DNA of 64,000 nucleotides from Actinoalloteichus fjordicus. GTDB taxonomy: Bacteria; Actinomycetota; Actinomycetes; Mycobacteriales; Pseudonocardiaceae. Below, piece by piece: positions 45,199-57,080 of the stretch (position 1 is the stretch's first letter; every line of letters starts with the position of its first letter). Below the pieces are notes generated by a model, which was not told where the DNA came from, searched no databases, and was given only the letters and a program-made list of their open reading frames with translations. The position numbers were made by a program, and so were the translations under genes. Location of the stretch: the NCBI RefSeq assembly GCF_001941625.1, contig NZ_CP016076.1:4800249-4864248 (forward strand), given 5' to 3'.

Positions 45199-45975
45199 GT
45201 GAGACCAGTCTTCGCGCCGGACGCGATCCCGGCGCACCATCGGGTCGGACTCGTCTACATGGCGTCGAGCACGGTGATGGAGCCCGAGATGTACGCCATG
45301 GCCGCGCGGGGCGTCTCGATCCACACCAGCAGGCTGACCCTGCCCGCCGTCACCGTCGAGGGCATCGACGCGATGATGCGATCGCCGGAACTCGAGACCG
45401 CCGCGCGACTGGTGGCACAGGCTCCGCTGGACGCACTCGTCTTCGGCGGCACCAGCGCGTCGTTCCTGCACGGCACCGCCTGGGATCGCGCCCTGGTGGA
45501 CCGGATGACGGAGTGGAGCGGGCTGCCCGGCCGAACGACCACCACCTCCACGGCGAGCCTCGCGGCGCTCAAGGCCGTCGGCGCGGGCCCGATCACGCTG
45601 GTCACGCCGTACGTGCCCGAGGTCATCGCCCGCGCGGAGCGCTTCTTCGGCGAGAACGGCCATCCGGTGCTCGCCAGCCGAGGCCTGAGCGTCACCGACG
45701 ATCACGCCCTCGCCGAGATCCCCTTGGAGCAGGTCTTCGAACTCGCCGTGGAGGTCGACGTCCCCGAGGCGAGCGCCGTGTTCATCAGCTGCACGAACCT
45801 GCACAGCGTCGGCGTGATCGCCGCGCTGGAGGCGGAGTTGGGCAAACCGGTGATCAGCGCCGTGCAGGCGTCGTTCTGGCACTGTCTCGAACTCGTCGAC
45901 GTCGACGGGGCCGCACCCGGCTACGGCAGCCTGTTCGACGGCAGACTCGCTCACGGCGCGGACGGCGCGCCGTGA
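45199..45975 (+). CDS. Asp/Glu racemase-superfamily protein, arylmalonate decarboxylase-like
   Basis: A 258-aa protein of the Asp/Glu racemase - maleate isomerase - arylmalonate decarboxylase (AMDase) superfamily. The first catalytic Cys of racemases and isomerases is replaced: VFGGTSASF has Gly84-Thr85-Ser86. The second is kept as Cys198 in FISCTNLHS, and Tyr138 lies in VTPYVP. AMDase has Gly74-Thr75-Ser76, Tyr126 and Cys188, so the pattern fits a cofactor-free decarboxylase. GTG 45199 with AGGAGA 6 nt upstream is preferred over the in-frame GTG 45151 that overlaps the DctP stop. It sits inside the TRAP operon and likely acts on the imported acid. Confidence 0.85.
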   Translation: MRPVFAPDAIPAHHRVGLVYMASSTVMEPEMYAMAARGVSIHTSRLTLPAVTVEGIDAMMRSPELETAARLVAQAPLDALVFGGTSASFLHGTAWDRALVDRMTEWSGLPGRTTTTSTASLAALKAVGAGPITLVTPYVPEVIARAERFFGENGHPVLASRGLSVTDDHALAEIPLEQVFELAVEVDVPEASAVFISCTNLHSVGVIAALEAELGKPVISAVQASFWHCLELVDVDGAAPGYGSLFDGRLAHGADGAP

Positions 45976-46793
45976 GCGGCGACCGCGCCGGGTCGCCCGA
46001 ACTCGTCGAGACCGAGGCGGACGCGGTCACCCGGCCCAGCCGGTTCCGCACGGTGCGGATCATCGACCACACCGTGGAGGCGCTCGCGGCGGCCTGCCTG
46101 GTGGTGATCACCCTGATCCTCTTCTGGAACGCCACCAGCAGGTACCTGTTCGACAGCCCGATCGGCTGGGCGGAGGAGATCGTCACCGGGATGCTGCTGT
46201 GGCTCACCATGCTGGGCCTGGTCATCGCCGCCCGCCGCAACGATCTCATCATCGTCCGCGTGGTCGTGCGTCGCTTCAGCACCTCGGTGCAGGTCTGGCT
46301 GAAGCTCGCGGCGGACACGGTGTCCGCCGTGGTGTTCACCCATCTCGCCTGGGTTGGCTGGCAGTACCTGCTGGTCTTCGGCTCCGATCGCAGCGCCTAC
46401 CTGCGGCTGCCGAGGGGATTCTTCGTCGCCGCGCTGCCGATCGGCGCGCTCGCGGTCGCGATCGTGCTGCTGCTGCAACTCCGCTCGGCACACGAGGCCG
46501 TCGAGCGATGGACCTCCGAGTCGGCATCGGAACCGCGCGACGGCGCCGGGATCGACCGGAGGACAGGCCGCCGCGCAGGAACCGGGAGCGGCTCCGACCC
46601 CGGCGACGGGGTACAGCCCGACGCGCGCGCCTCGTCGAGCCCGGCAGGTCCCGCCGCCCGTTCCGACCCGGCCGCCGGCCCTGCGCCGAACCCGGTTTCG
46701 GACGGCGCGGGATCGACCGCCCGGCAGGCGGCCGACCCGCCGCAGACCTCGCCCCCTGCGTCATCCACCGGATCGGCAGGTGACCCCGAATGA
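45972..46793 (+). CDS. TRAP transporter small membrane subunit (DctQ family) with long C-terminal tail
   Basis: Four-helix subunit of the TRAP transporter, 273 aa. Residues about 25-180 match DctQ: VEALAAACLVVITLILFWNATSRYLF, WAEEIVTGMLLWLTMLGLVIAARRNDLI, and two more helices ending LPIGALAVAIVLLLQLRSAHEAVE. The remaining roughly 95 residues are a Pro/Ser/Ala/Gly/Asp tail, absent from ordinary DctQ proteins (about 160-180 aa). It starts at GTG 45972, overlapping the previous stop (GTGA), and its stop overlaps DctM (ATGA). Confidence 0.92.
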   Translation: MSGDRAGSPELVETEADAVTRPSRFRTVRIIDHTVEALAAACLVVITLILFWNATSRYLFDSPIGWAEEIVTGMLLWLTMLGLVIAARRNDLIIVRVVVRRFSTSVQVWLKLAADTVSAVVFTHLAWVGWQYLLVFGSDRSAYLRLPRGFFVAALPIGALAVAIVLLLQLRSAHEAVERWTSESASEPRDGAGIDRRTGRRAGTGSGSDPGDGVQPDARASSSPAGPAARSDPAAGPAPNPVSDGAGSTARQAADPPQTSPPASSTGSAGDPE

Positions 46794-48067
46794 CGGTCCT
46801 CATGGTGATTCTGCTGCTGCTCGGGCTGGCGGCGCTCGGGGTGCCGCTGATCGTGTCGGTCGCGGGCAGCGTCGCGGTCTACATCGCGCTCGAAGGCGAG
46901 TGGATGCTGTCCTATCCGCAGCAGGTGATCGCCGGAATGGACGGGTTCATCCTGTTGGCGATGCCGCTGTTCATCCTCGCCGGGGTGGTGATGAACTCGG
47001 GCGGGATCTCCACCAGGATCTTCGAGTTCGCCCGCGCACTGGTCGGCCCGCTGCCCGGCGGCCTCGCCCAGGTCAACGTGCTGACCAGCGTCTTCTTCGG
47101 CGGCATGGTGGGCACCTCGGTCGCGGATCTGGCAGGCACCGGCTCGGTGGTCATCCCGCAGATGAAGCGCAACGGCTATCCGGCGAGCTTCTCGGCGGCG
47201 GTCACCGCCTCGTCCTCCGGCATCGGCCCGCTCCTGCCGCCGTCCTCGCCGATGATCCTCTACTCGGCGGTCACCGGGACCTCGCTCGGCGCGTTGTTCC
47301 TGGCCGGGATCATTCCCGGCGTGCTGCTGGCCGTCGTGCTGATGATCCTGGTGGCCGTCCAGTCGAAGCGGCACGGCTGGGGTTCGGTACAGCACTTCCG
47401 CCTCCGCGAGGTGCTGCGCACCCTGCGCGGCTCGATCCTCGCCTTCGGCACGCCGCTGATCATCGTGGGCGGGCTGACCCTCGGCGTCTTCACGCCGACC
47501 GAGTCCGGGGCCTTCGCGGTGATCTACGCGGTCGTCGTCGCGATGTTCGTCTACCGCTCACTGAGCCTGCGCAGGCTCTATCGAGCCCTGGTGTCCTCGG
47601 CGGTCCTGACCGGCGAGGTGATGCTCATCGTTGGCGTCTCAGTCGCACTGGGCGCTGCGCTGTCCCGCGCCGGAGTCCCCCAGGCCCTGAGCCGGCTGAT
47701 CACCTCGATGGCGCCGGACGGCTCGCAGATCGTGGTGCTGCTGATGCTCGCCGCGATCTGTCTGATCGCCGGGATGCTCCTCGACCCGCTGATCCCGGTG
47801 ATCATGCCGGTCCTGCTGCCCACCCTGCTGATCGCGGAGATCGACCTGATCCAGTTCGGCGTCATCGCGGTGCTGACCGTCGTCATCGGTCAGGTGACCC
47901 CGCCGGTGGCGATGTCCCTGGTCGTCGCGGGCAAGATCGGCAAGGTCGACGCCTGGGACGTCTTCCGCGCCAACACCCCCTTCCTGGTCGCCACGCTCGG
48001 CCTGCTCGCGCTGGTGATCATGCTGCCCGGCCTGTCGACCTGGCTGCCTTCGCTGCTGGGGAGTTAG
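46790..48067 (+). CDS. TRAP transporter large permease subunit (DctM family)
   Basis: Na+-coupled transport subunit of the TRAP system, 425 aa, with about 12 membrane helices. It has the signatures FILLAMPLFILAGVVMNSGGIS and FFGGMVGTSVADLAGTGSVVIPQMKRNGYPASFSAAVTASSSGIGPLLPPSSPMILY, and the mirrored second repeat (GMLLDPLIPVIMPVLLPTL). It starts at ATG 46790, overlapping the DctQ stop. With the DctP and DctQ proteins it forms a complete importer for an organic acid. Confidence 0.95.
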   Translation: MTVLMVILLLLGLAALGVPLIVSVAGSVAVYIALEGEWMLSYPQQVIAGMDGFILLAMPLFILAGVVMNSGGISTRIFEFARALVGPLPGGLAQVNVLTSVFFGGMVGTSVADLAGTGSVVIPQMKRNGYPASFSAAVTASSSGIGPLLPPSSPMILYSAVTGTSLGALFLAGIIPGVLLAVVLMILVAVQSKRHGWGSVQHFRLREVLRTLRGSILAFGTPLIIVGGLTLGVFTPTESGAFAVIYAVVVAMFVYRSLSLRRLYRALVSSAVLTGEVMLIVGVSVALGAALSRAGVPQALSRLITSMAPDGSQIVVLLMLAAICLIAGMLLDPLIPVIMPVLLPTLLIAEIDLIQFGVIAVLTVVIGQVTPPVAMSLVVAGKIGKVDAWDVFRANTPFLVATLGLLALVIMLPGLSTWLPSLLGS

Positions 48068-48138
48068 GCGGCCTGCCGCGAGAAGTCACGAACACGAACA
48101 CCCTGACCGACGCGCTCGCTCCGCGTCGCCCGATGTCT

Positions 48139-48160
48139 GCCGTCGAACGGCATCGACGGC
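48139..48160 (+). terminator. Possible terminator of the TRAP operon
   Basis: GCCGTCG (48139-48145) pairs with CGACGGC (48154-48160), 72 bp after the DctM stop. Confidence 0.4.
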
Positions 48161-48715
48161 CCTGCCGCCGGTAAGGCCTGTTCGCGACCGCCGGTTCCCA
48201 CCCCAGGATGCCGCCGGGCGTCGCGGTGGCGACGACACCGGCGATCCGGCTTTTTCGCGGTGCATCGTGGGACTACCGCGATATTCGAGAGCCGAGCCGA
48301 GGCCACGAATTCGACGGCCCCGGTGCCGGTCATTCGACGCACCATCCCGGCGGGCGTGCCTCGGCAGGCCCGCCGGGAAGGCCGCGCTCGAGCCGGGCGC
48401 CCCGATTCATCGAGACGACGGCGGCGAAACCGCTGCTCAGAGAACCAGGGGCCCCGGATCGAGCAGCGAAGACCCGGTGAATCGATCCCTGGAAAGCTCT
48501 CACCCACTGCGGCAGCACGGTATTTCGGTGACGTTCCCCGGAAAGCGTTACAGGATAGAGACATGGATCACGACCATTGTCTTTTACCGCGATCATCCGA
48601 CTATCTTCACCGGCGATAAAGAAACGCCAGATCGTCATTATCGCGTACCTCGGGCGGCATTCATCGAATGGCGAGCCCGCGCGCTCGTGGTCGCCCGCTC
48701 GCGGTGGGGAGAAAG
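48161..48715. other. Promoter region of S8 peptidase copy 2
   Basis: About 550 bp without a gene. The last 200 bp are AT-richer and contain the inverted repeat GCGATAA (48613-48619) / TTATCGC (48638-48644), a possible operator. Confidence 0.35.
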
Positions 48716-52026
<3,311 letters not shown>

Positions 52027-52094
52027 CCCGGCGCATCGAAGCGGCGGGGCTGCCTTGCACCGGTAGTCCCGCCGCTCAACCGCGCAGGCTCGGC

Positions 52095-52135
52095 GACCCG
52101 CCGACCGGTTCCCGACGAGAACCGGTCGGCGGGTC
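52095..52135 (+). terminator. Strong terminator hairpin after S8 peptidase copy 2
   Basis: A perfect 17-bp stem (52095-52111 with 52119-52135) and a 7-nt loop, 69 bp after the stop codon. Confidence 0.8.
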
Positions 52136-52414
52136 ACTCCGGCCCGACGGGCTCCGCTGTTCGCCCCCGAGGGACGGTCACCCGACCCGGTCACGAGGAC
52201 GTCATCCGACCCGGTCGTTCGACCGAGTGGCCGCCGGACCCGGCGAGAGATCACGACGACGCCGCGCGGGGAATCCGATCGCGTGACCAGTGTGAACGCC
52301 CGCCCATGGCAGGCCTTTAGCAAGGACGCCCAGGTCCGGCAACATGATCTTCACGTCATCACCGGATGGTCAAGGAAAGACAACGTATCGGGTGTCAACG
52401 GCGTTTTACCTGAT

Positions 52415-53089
<675 letters not shown>

Positions 53090-53342
53090 CCGGAGGCAGC
53101 AGGCAGGGGCAGGTCTGCTCGCCGCGCGCGTCCGGATTCCGGGCGCCACCGGAGTCACTCGCGCGTGGCGGGCGGGCGGAGGCCTGCTGAGCTGACGGCC
53201 TCCGCCGGGATTCCGCATCGGCGATCAGGGCGGGGGGCTGCCGTCGCCGGGCCTGCGGGCGCGGCCGTCGATCACGGTGCCTGCGATCGTCGCCGACGAG
53301 CCGGGCGCACTGCCCGACCGTCGGTGACTGCGGAGTTCGACG

Positions 53343-53372
53343 CGGGGAGCGGAGAATGTCCTCCGCTCCCCG
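53343..53372. terminator. Bidirectional terminator between M15 peptidase and phospholipase C genes
   Basis: A perfect 12-bp stem (53343-53354 with 53361-53372) and AATGTC loop between convergent genes. Nothing else is seen in 53090-53481. Confidence 0.7.
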
Positions 53373-53481
53373 TGCCCGACATCGCGTGAAGAGCGGCCGA
53401 CCAGGGTTCCGGGAAATCCGCCGAGATCCCCGGCAGGAGACGTCCCGGAAGGAGACGCCGTCGGGCAGGAGACGTCCGAGA

Positions 53482-54615
53482 TCAGCGGGAGACCACGGTG
53501 GACAGCAGCGTCGATGAGCGCCAGTCGCTGGTGACGATGCTCGCGTTCGCCGCCGCGAGCTGCGCCACCCGATCCAGCGCGGCCTGCTCGTCCGGGGCCA
53601 CGGCGTCGATGGCCGGGGCCACCTCGTGCGCCGCCGTCATGATCAGCAGGTAGTTCCGTTCGCGGTACCAGTCCGTGTCGATGCCGCCCGTCACATAGGC
53701 GTTGGCGCTGCCGTCGTAGACGACGAACCACGGACGCAGGCTCTCGTCCTCGTACCGGTCGCGGGGGTCGCCCGACTCGGCGCCGAGCACCGACGGGAAG
53801 GCCTGTGCGGCGGCGATCTCACCGGCGGCGGCGAGGTCGCGAAGGTGCCGCGAGTACTCCTCGTCGGTCCACAGGGTGTCGAAGGGATTGCCCTGCTCGA
53901 AGGTGCCGGGAATGAGTTCGATCAGGATTCGGCCCGCCAGCGCGTCCCGGCTGGGCCAGCCCGCCGAGGTGACGGCCTCGTCGAGGTCGGCGGCACCACC
54001 CGCATGGGCGAGCAGGTCCGAGGGCGTGAACACGGCGTCGCCCAGGCGACCGGCCACCAGCGCGTCGAAGGCGGCGGGGCCCATGCCGCCCCGGTCGTAG
54101 AAGCCGTCCTTCATCTCGACCTTGAGCACGATGGGCCGGTGGCCGGGATTCACCTCATGCCAGGTCCGCAGGTCGGTGAGACACCCGAGAAGATCCTGAT
54201 CACGGTTCCCGGTGCGCAGGTTCGCCGGGTCGGTCGCTCCCACGCAGTTGCTGCTCGCACCGAACAGGTCGTGGCTGACCCGCCACCGCCCGATCAGCTC
54301 GTCCGTCCACACGTCGAGTTCGACCAGGCCCGCGCCGGAGTCCAGCACGTCGGCGAGATAGGGGAACCCGCCCTTCTCGTAGGCATTGTGCAGGCCGACG
54401 CTCGTCGAACTCGTGAACGCCTGCGGCGCATCGGGATCGGCTTCGGCGACCGCCGAACCCGCAGTGGCCCCCGTCATCAGCGCCGCCGCCGTCACCGCCG
54501 CCGTGGTCAGGGCAGCCGCTCGCTGCCCCGCCGTTCGCCGCCCGGCTGTTCGCCGGGCCCTCGTCGCCACGGCCGCCGATAACCGACCGACCGCTGATAC
54601 CGGATGAGAAGACAC
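53482..54615 (-). CDS. Secreted Ca2+-dependent phosphoinositide phospholipase C-like protein
   Basis: TIM-barrel phosphodiesterase of the PI-PLC superfamily (bacterial Ca2+-type), exported, 377 aa. An Arg-rich signal of about 57 residues ends TAGSAVAEA. Catalytic and metal elements are STSVGLHNAYEKGGFPYLADVLDSGAGLVELDVW (His, Glu, Asp), then WRVSHDLFG (second His) and IVLKVEMKDG. GTG 54615 has GGAGG 4-5 nt upstream. The substrate may be phosphatidylinositol or another phosphodiester. It is read away from the defence operon and appears unrelated to it. Confidence 0.88.
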   Translation of the reverse strand: MSSHPVSAVGRLSAAVATRARRTAGRRTAGQRAAALTTAAVTAAALMTGATAGSAVAEADPDAPQAFTSSTSVGLHNAYEKGGFPYLADVLDSGAGLVELDVWTDELIGRWRVSHDLFGASSNCVGATDPANLRTGNRDQDLLGCLTDLRTWHEVNPGHRPIVLKVEMKDGFYDRGGMGPAAFDALVAGRLGDAVFTPSDLLAHAGGAADLDEAVTSAGWPSRDALAGRILIELIPGTFEQGNPFDTLWTDEEYSRHLRDLAAAGEIAAAQAFPSVLGAESGDPRDRYEDESLRPWFVVYDGSANAYVTGGIDTDWYRERNYLLIMTAAHEVAPAIDAVAPDEQAALDRVAQLAAANASIVTSDWRSSTLLSTVVSR

Positions 54616-54805
54616 GTCGCCTCCGTGATCTCCGTGGCCCGGCGACCTCCGTTGTTCAGCCGTCGCCGAACCGGCGAAACCTCAACGGAGGGAGTGTAGA
54701 AGCGGATGGTGAATTTCCGAGATCCACTGGGGGAAGCGGGGGCACGTCTCCGGTGGAATTGCGATGGCCGACCGGGCAGGGCGATCGGCCGCACCGCCTC
54801 TTTCG

Positions 54806-57055
54806 TCAGAAATAGCCGAACTGCTCCAGGCGACGTCGAGCCGTCTCCACCTCGACGTCGGGGAACCACCTGCGATGACCCGGCTCGATGATCAACGCCT
54901 CCACCGTCAGGTCCAGCCTGCCGCGCTCCCACATCGCGGCGAAACCGTCGGAGACGGCGGGAGCCCGCAGGATCTTTCGCGCCGTGGCGACGCCCCCGTA
55001 CTCCGAGATCATGCGCAGGAGATGGGACGCGTGGTAGCCGGCTTCGCTGCGGGCGCGTTCGTACAACCTGCGGATCGCGGCGTCGAAATCGGCGGCGTCC
55101 TCGACGCCGTCCATGGCGGCATCCGCCGGTCCGGAGACGATGTGATCCACCCCCGATGCGCTCTCATTGCGACGGGTCACGAAGCCACGCAGGGCGTCGA
55201 CGGAGGTGAACACCTCCATGCCCAGTTCTTCCAGTCTGGGGATGTCCGCCGCCTCGTGGTCCAGTTCGAGGACCACCGGCCTGCCCTGACCGGGTTGCAG
55301 GCCCGCAGGCCAGTAAGCCTCGGCGACGGCCAGCTCTCGCCCGGTGTCCGGGTCTGAGATCGCGGCGTCGAGGTCGGGCTCGACGCAACCCGCCGTGAGA
55401 AGCTCGTCGATCAAGGATCGAACCTGGATCGCGCGGGGATCGTTCTCCTCCGCTGCGACGACCTGGATCGGGGCAAGGTCGTGCTCGACGTCTCGAGCTC
55501 CCGTCCGCAGGCCGGTCAGGAAGGATTGTGCCGATTCCGCGAGGAGCTCCCGCCGGGCGGCCAGGAAGTCCTCGTATCTGTCGACCTCCCACAGGGCCGG
55601 ATCCTCCGGAATCCACTGAGAGGCGAGCACACCGGGATGACGTTGCTCCGCCTCGGCGAAGTAGTCCGACGGCTGTCGCTTACCGATCGCCAGGTTCGTC
55701 TCCTGAGTGAGGAAGCAGAAGTTGGCGATGGCATTGACGATCCCACGATCACGACCAGCCTTGTACAACAGTGCCTTGGGGAAGATGTGGTGCACTTGAA
55801 GCGAGGTGAGCCTGCCCAGCATCTCTGACTTCAGCTCCAGACCGCTGCCCAGATCGCGGGCCCCCTTCGCCCTGGTGAGCAGGTACAACAACGGATAGAA
55901 CCGAGATCCCGTCGTCGCTCCCTCGAAGTCGTGGGATGCGACGTCCAACCGCCCGCCACGCCAGCGTTCCAGGTTCGCGATGAGACCGTCGATCCCGGCT
56001 CGTTCGACGACCTCGTAATCCTGTTGCAGGACGGTCTCCGTCGAGCCGGCGAAACGTCCCCATAACGCACAGTGCACGTACCAGAAGAGAACCTTGTCTC
56101 GTTGAGCCGTGTCGGCGAAGCTCCCACCCATCAGGTGGAGGAGTCGAGTGATCACCGGAATACCGCCGCGCCCCATCAACACTCGATCGTGATCGAGACC
56201 GAGCCGCGCGGACACCGCGTCGAGGAACGTCGACACATGATTCCCCGCCGCCTCGACGCCGTCTCGAAACACGTCCGGGTCGACCTTGTCCAAGGCGGTG
56301 AACACCGAACGACCCGAGGCGACGGCCGTGGCATTGCGCAGCATCCAGTCGAGACTGAACTTGAAGCCTGCCTTCTCCCACTGGTCGAGCTTCTGCCGCA
56401 TGACCTGGCGAGCCGCAGGCCACTGGGCACAGATCTTCGCCAACGCCAGGTCGCCCTTGGACAGCACCGTTCCACCCGAGTTCACCCGGTTGAAGATGTC
56501 CACCACGACATCGATGGTCTTGTCCCGCCCGGTGATCTTCTCCTCGTGGAACTCCCGACCGGTGATCTGGTGAACCCGGTTCAGCCGGTCCAGATAGGCG
56601 TCGGCCTGGTCATCGGCGAACCGACGCAGGTAGGGAACAAGGCCCTTCTGGAACAGTTCGGTCACCCGAATCCAGAGGGGGTCGCCTGCCTTCGTGCTCG
56701 GTGCATGGAACTCGAACACCTCGTCCTCGACGTGGAAACACAGGTCGGTGAACGCCTGTGCGTTGCCCTCGAAGAACTGTGGGGCCCGGCCTCGGATGAC
56801 CCCGTAGAGCGAGGTGATGCGTTGCTGGCCGTCGAGTAGCAACAGTCGGGCGCCGCCGCCTGCCGTCGATCCACGCACATCGGTGCCCTCGCCTTCGGTC
56901 TCCCAGACCAACAAGCCGCCGACGGGGTAGCCCCGGTACAGCGACAGCATCAAGCCCCGCACCTGATCTCGGTTCCAGACATAGCCGCGCTGGAACTCCG
57001 GGAGCAGTAGCGCGCCCGTGTCGATCTGGTCGAGCAGGGTGGAGAGCTTGGTCAC
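54806..57055 (-). CDS. DUF262 / HNH (GmrSD-like) nuclease with C-terminal extension
   Basis: A 749-aa protein related to the GmrSD type IV restriction enzymes that cut modified DNA. The N-terminal DUF262 (GmrS) part has LPEFQRGYVWNRDQVRGLMLSLYRGYPVGG, the nucleotide-binding LLLLDGQQRITSLY (DGQQR at 75-79) and FNRVNSGGTVLSKGDLALAKI. A His-Ile-Phe-Pro motif (LQVHHIFPKALL, near 435) followed by NFCFLTQETNLAIGK matches the DUF1524/HNH nuclease core. The last 100 residues (SEYGGVATARKILRAPAVSD and WERGRLDLTVEALI) form a separate small domain common in actinomycete defence proteins, function unknown. It starts at GTG 57055, 25 nt after the helicase gene, behind AAAGAGG. It is the last gene of the island operon. 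Confidence 0.9.
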   Translation of the reverse strand: MTKLSTLLDQIDTGALLLPEFQRGYVWNRDQVRGLMLSLYRGYPVGGLLVWETEGEGTDVRGSTAGGGARLLLLDGQQRITSLYGVIRGRAPQFFEGNAQAFTDLCFHVEDEVFEFHAPSTKAGDPLWIRVTELFQKGLVPYLRRFADDQADAYLDRLNRVHQITGREFHEEKITGRDKTIDVVVDIFNRVNSGGTVLSKGDLALAKICAQWPAARQVMRQKLDQWEKAGFKFSLDWMLRNATAVASGRSVFTALDKVDPDVFRDGVEAAGNHVSTFLDAVSARLGLDHDRVLMGRGGIPVITRLLHLMGGSFADTAQRDKVLFWYVHCALWGRFAGSTETVLQQDYEVVERAGIDGLIANLERWRGGRLDVASHDFEGATTGSRFYPLLYLLTRAKGARDLGSGLELKSEMLGRLTSLQVHHIFPKALLYKAGRDRGIVNAIANFCFLTQETNLAIGKRQPSDYFAEAEQRHPGVLASQWIPEDPALWEVDRYEDFLAARRELLAESAQSFLTGLRTGARDVEHDLAPIQVVAAEENDPRAIQVRSLIDELLTAGCVEPDLDAAISDPDTGRELAVAEAYWPAGLQPGQGRPVVLELDHEAADIPRLEELGMEVFTSVDALRGFVTRRNESASGVDHIVSGPADAAMDGVEDAADFDAAIRRLYERARSEAGYHASHLLRMISEYGGVATARKILRAPAVSDGFAAMWERGRLDLTVEALIIEPGHRRWFPDVEVETARRRLEQFGYF

Positions 57056-57080
57056 GACGACCTCTTTCTGCGAGTCATCA

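Noticed and set aside
53482-54615. Phospholipase C gene as a defence-island effector
   Set aside because: It has a secretion signal, its own ribosome site and a 190-bp gap after the DUF262 gene, so it is better read as a separate exported enzyme.
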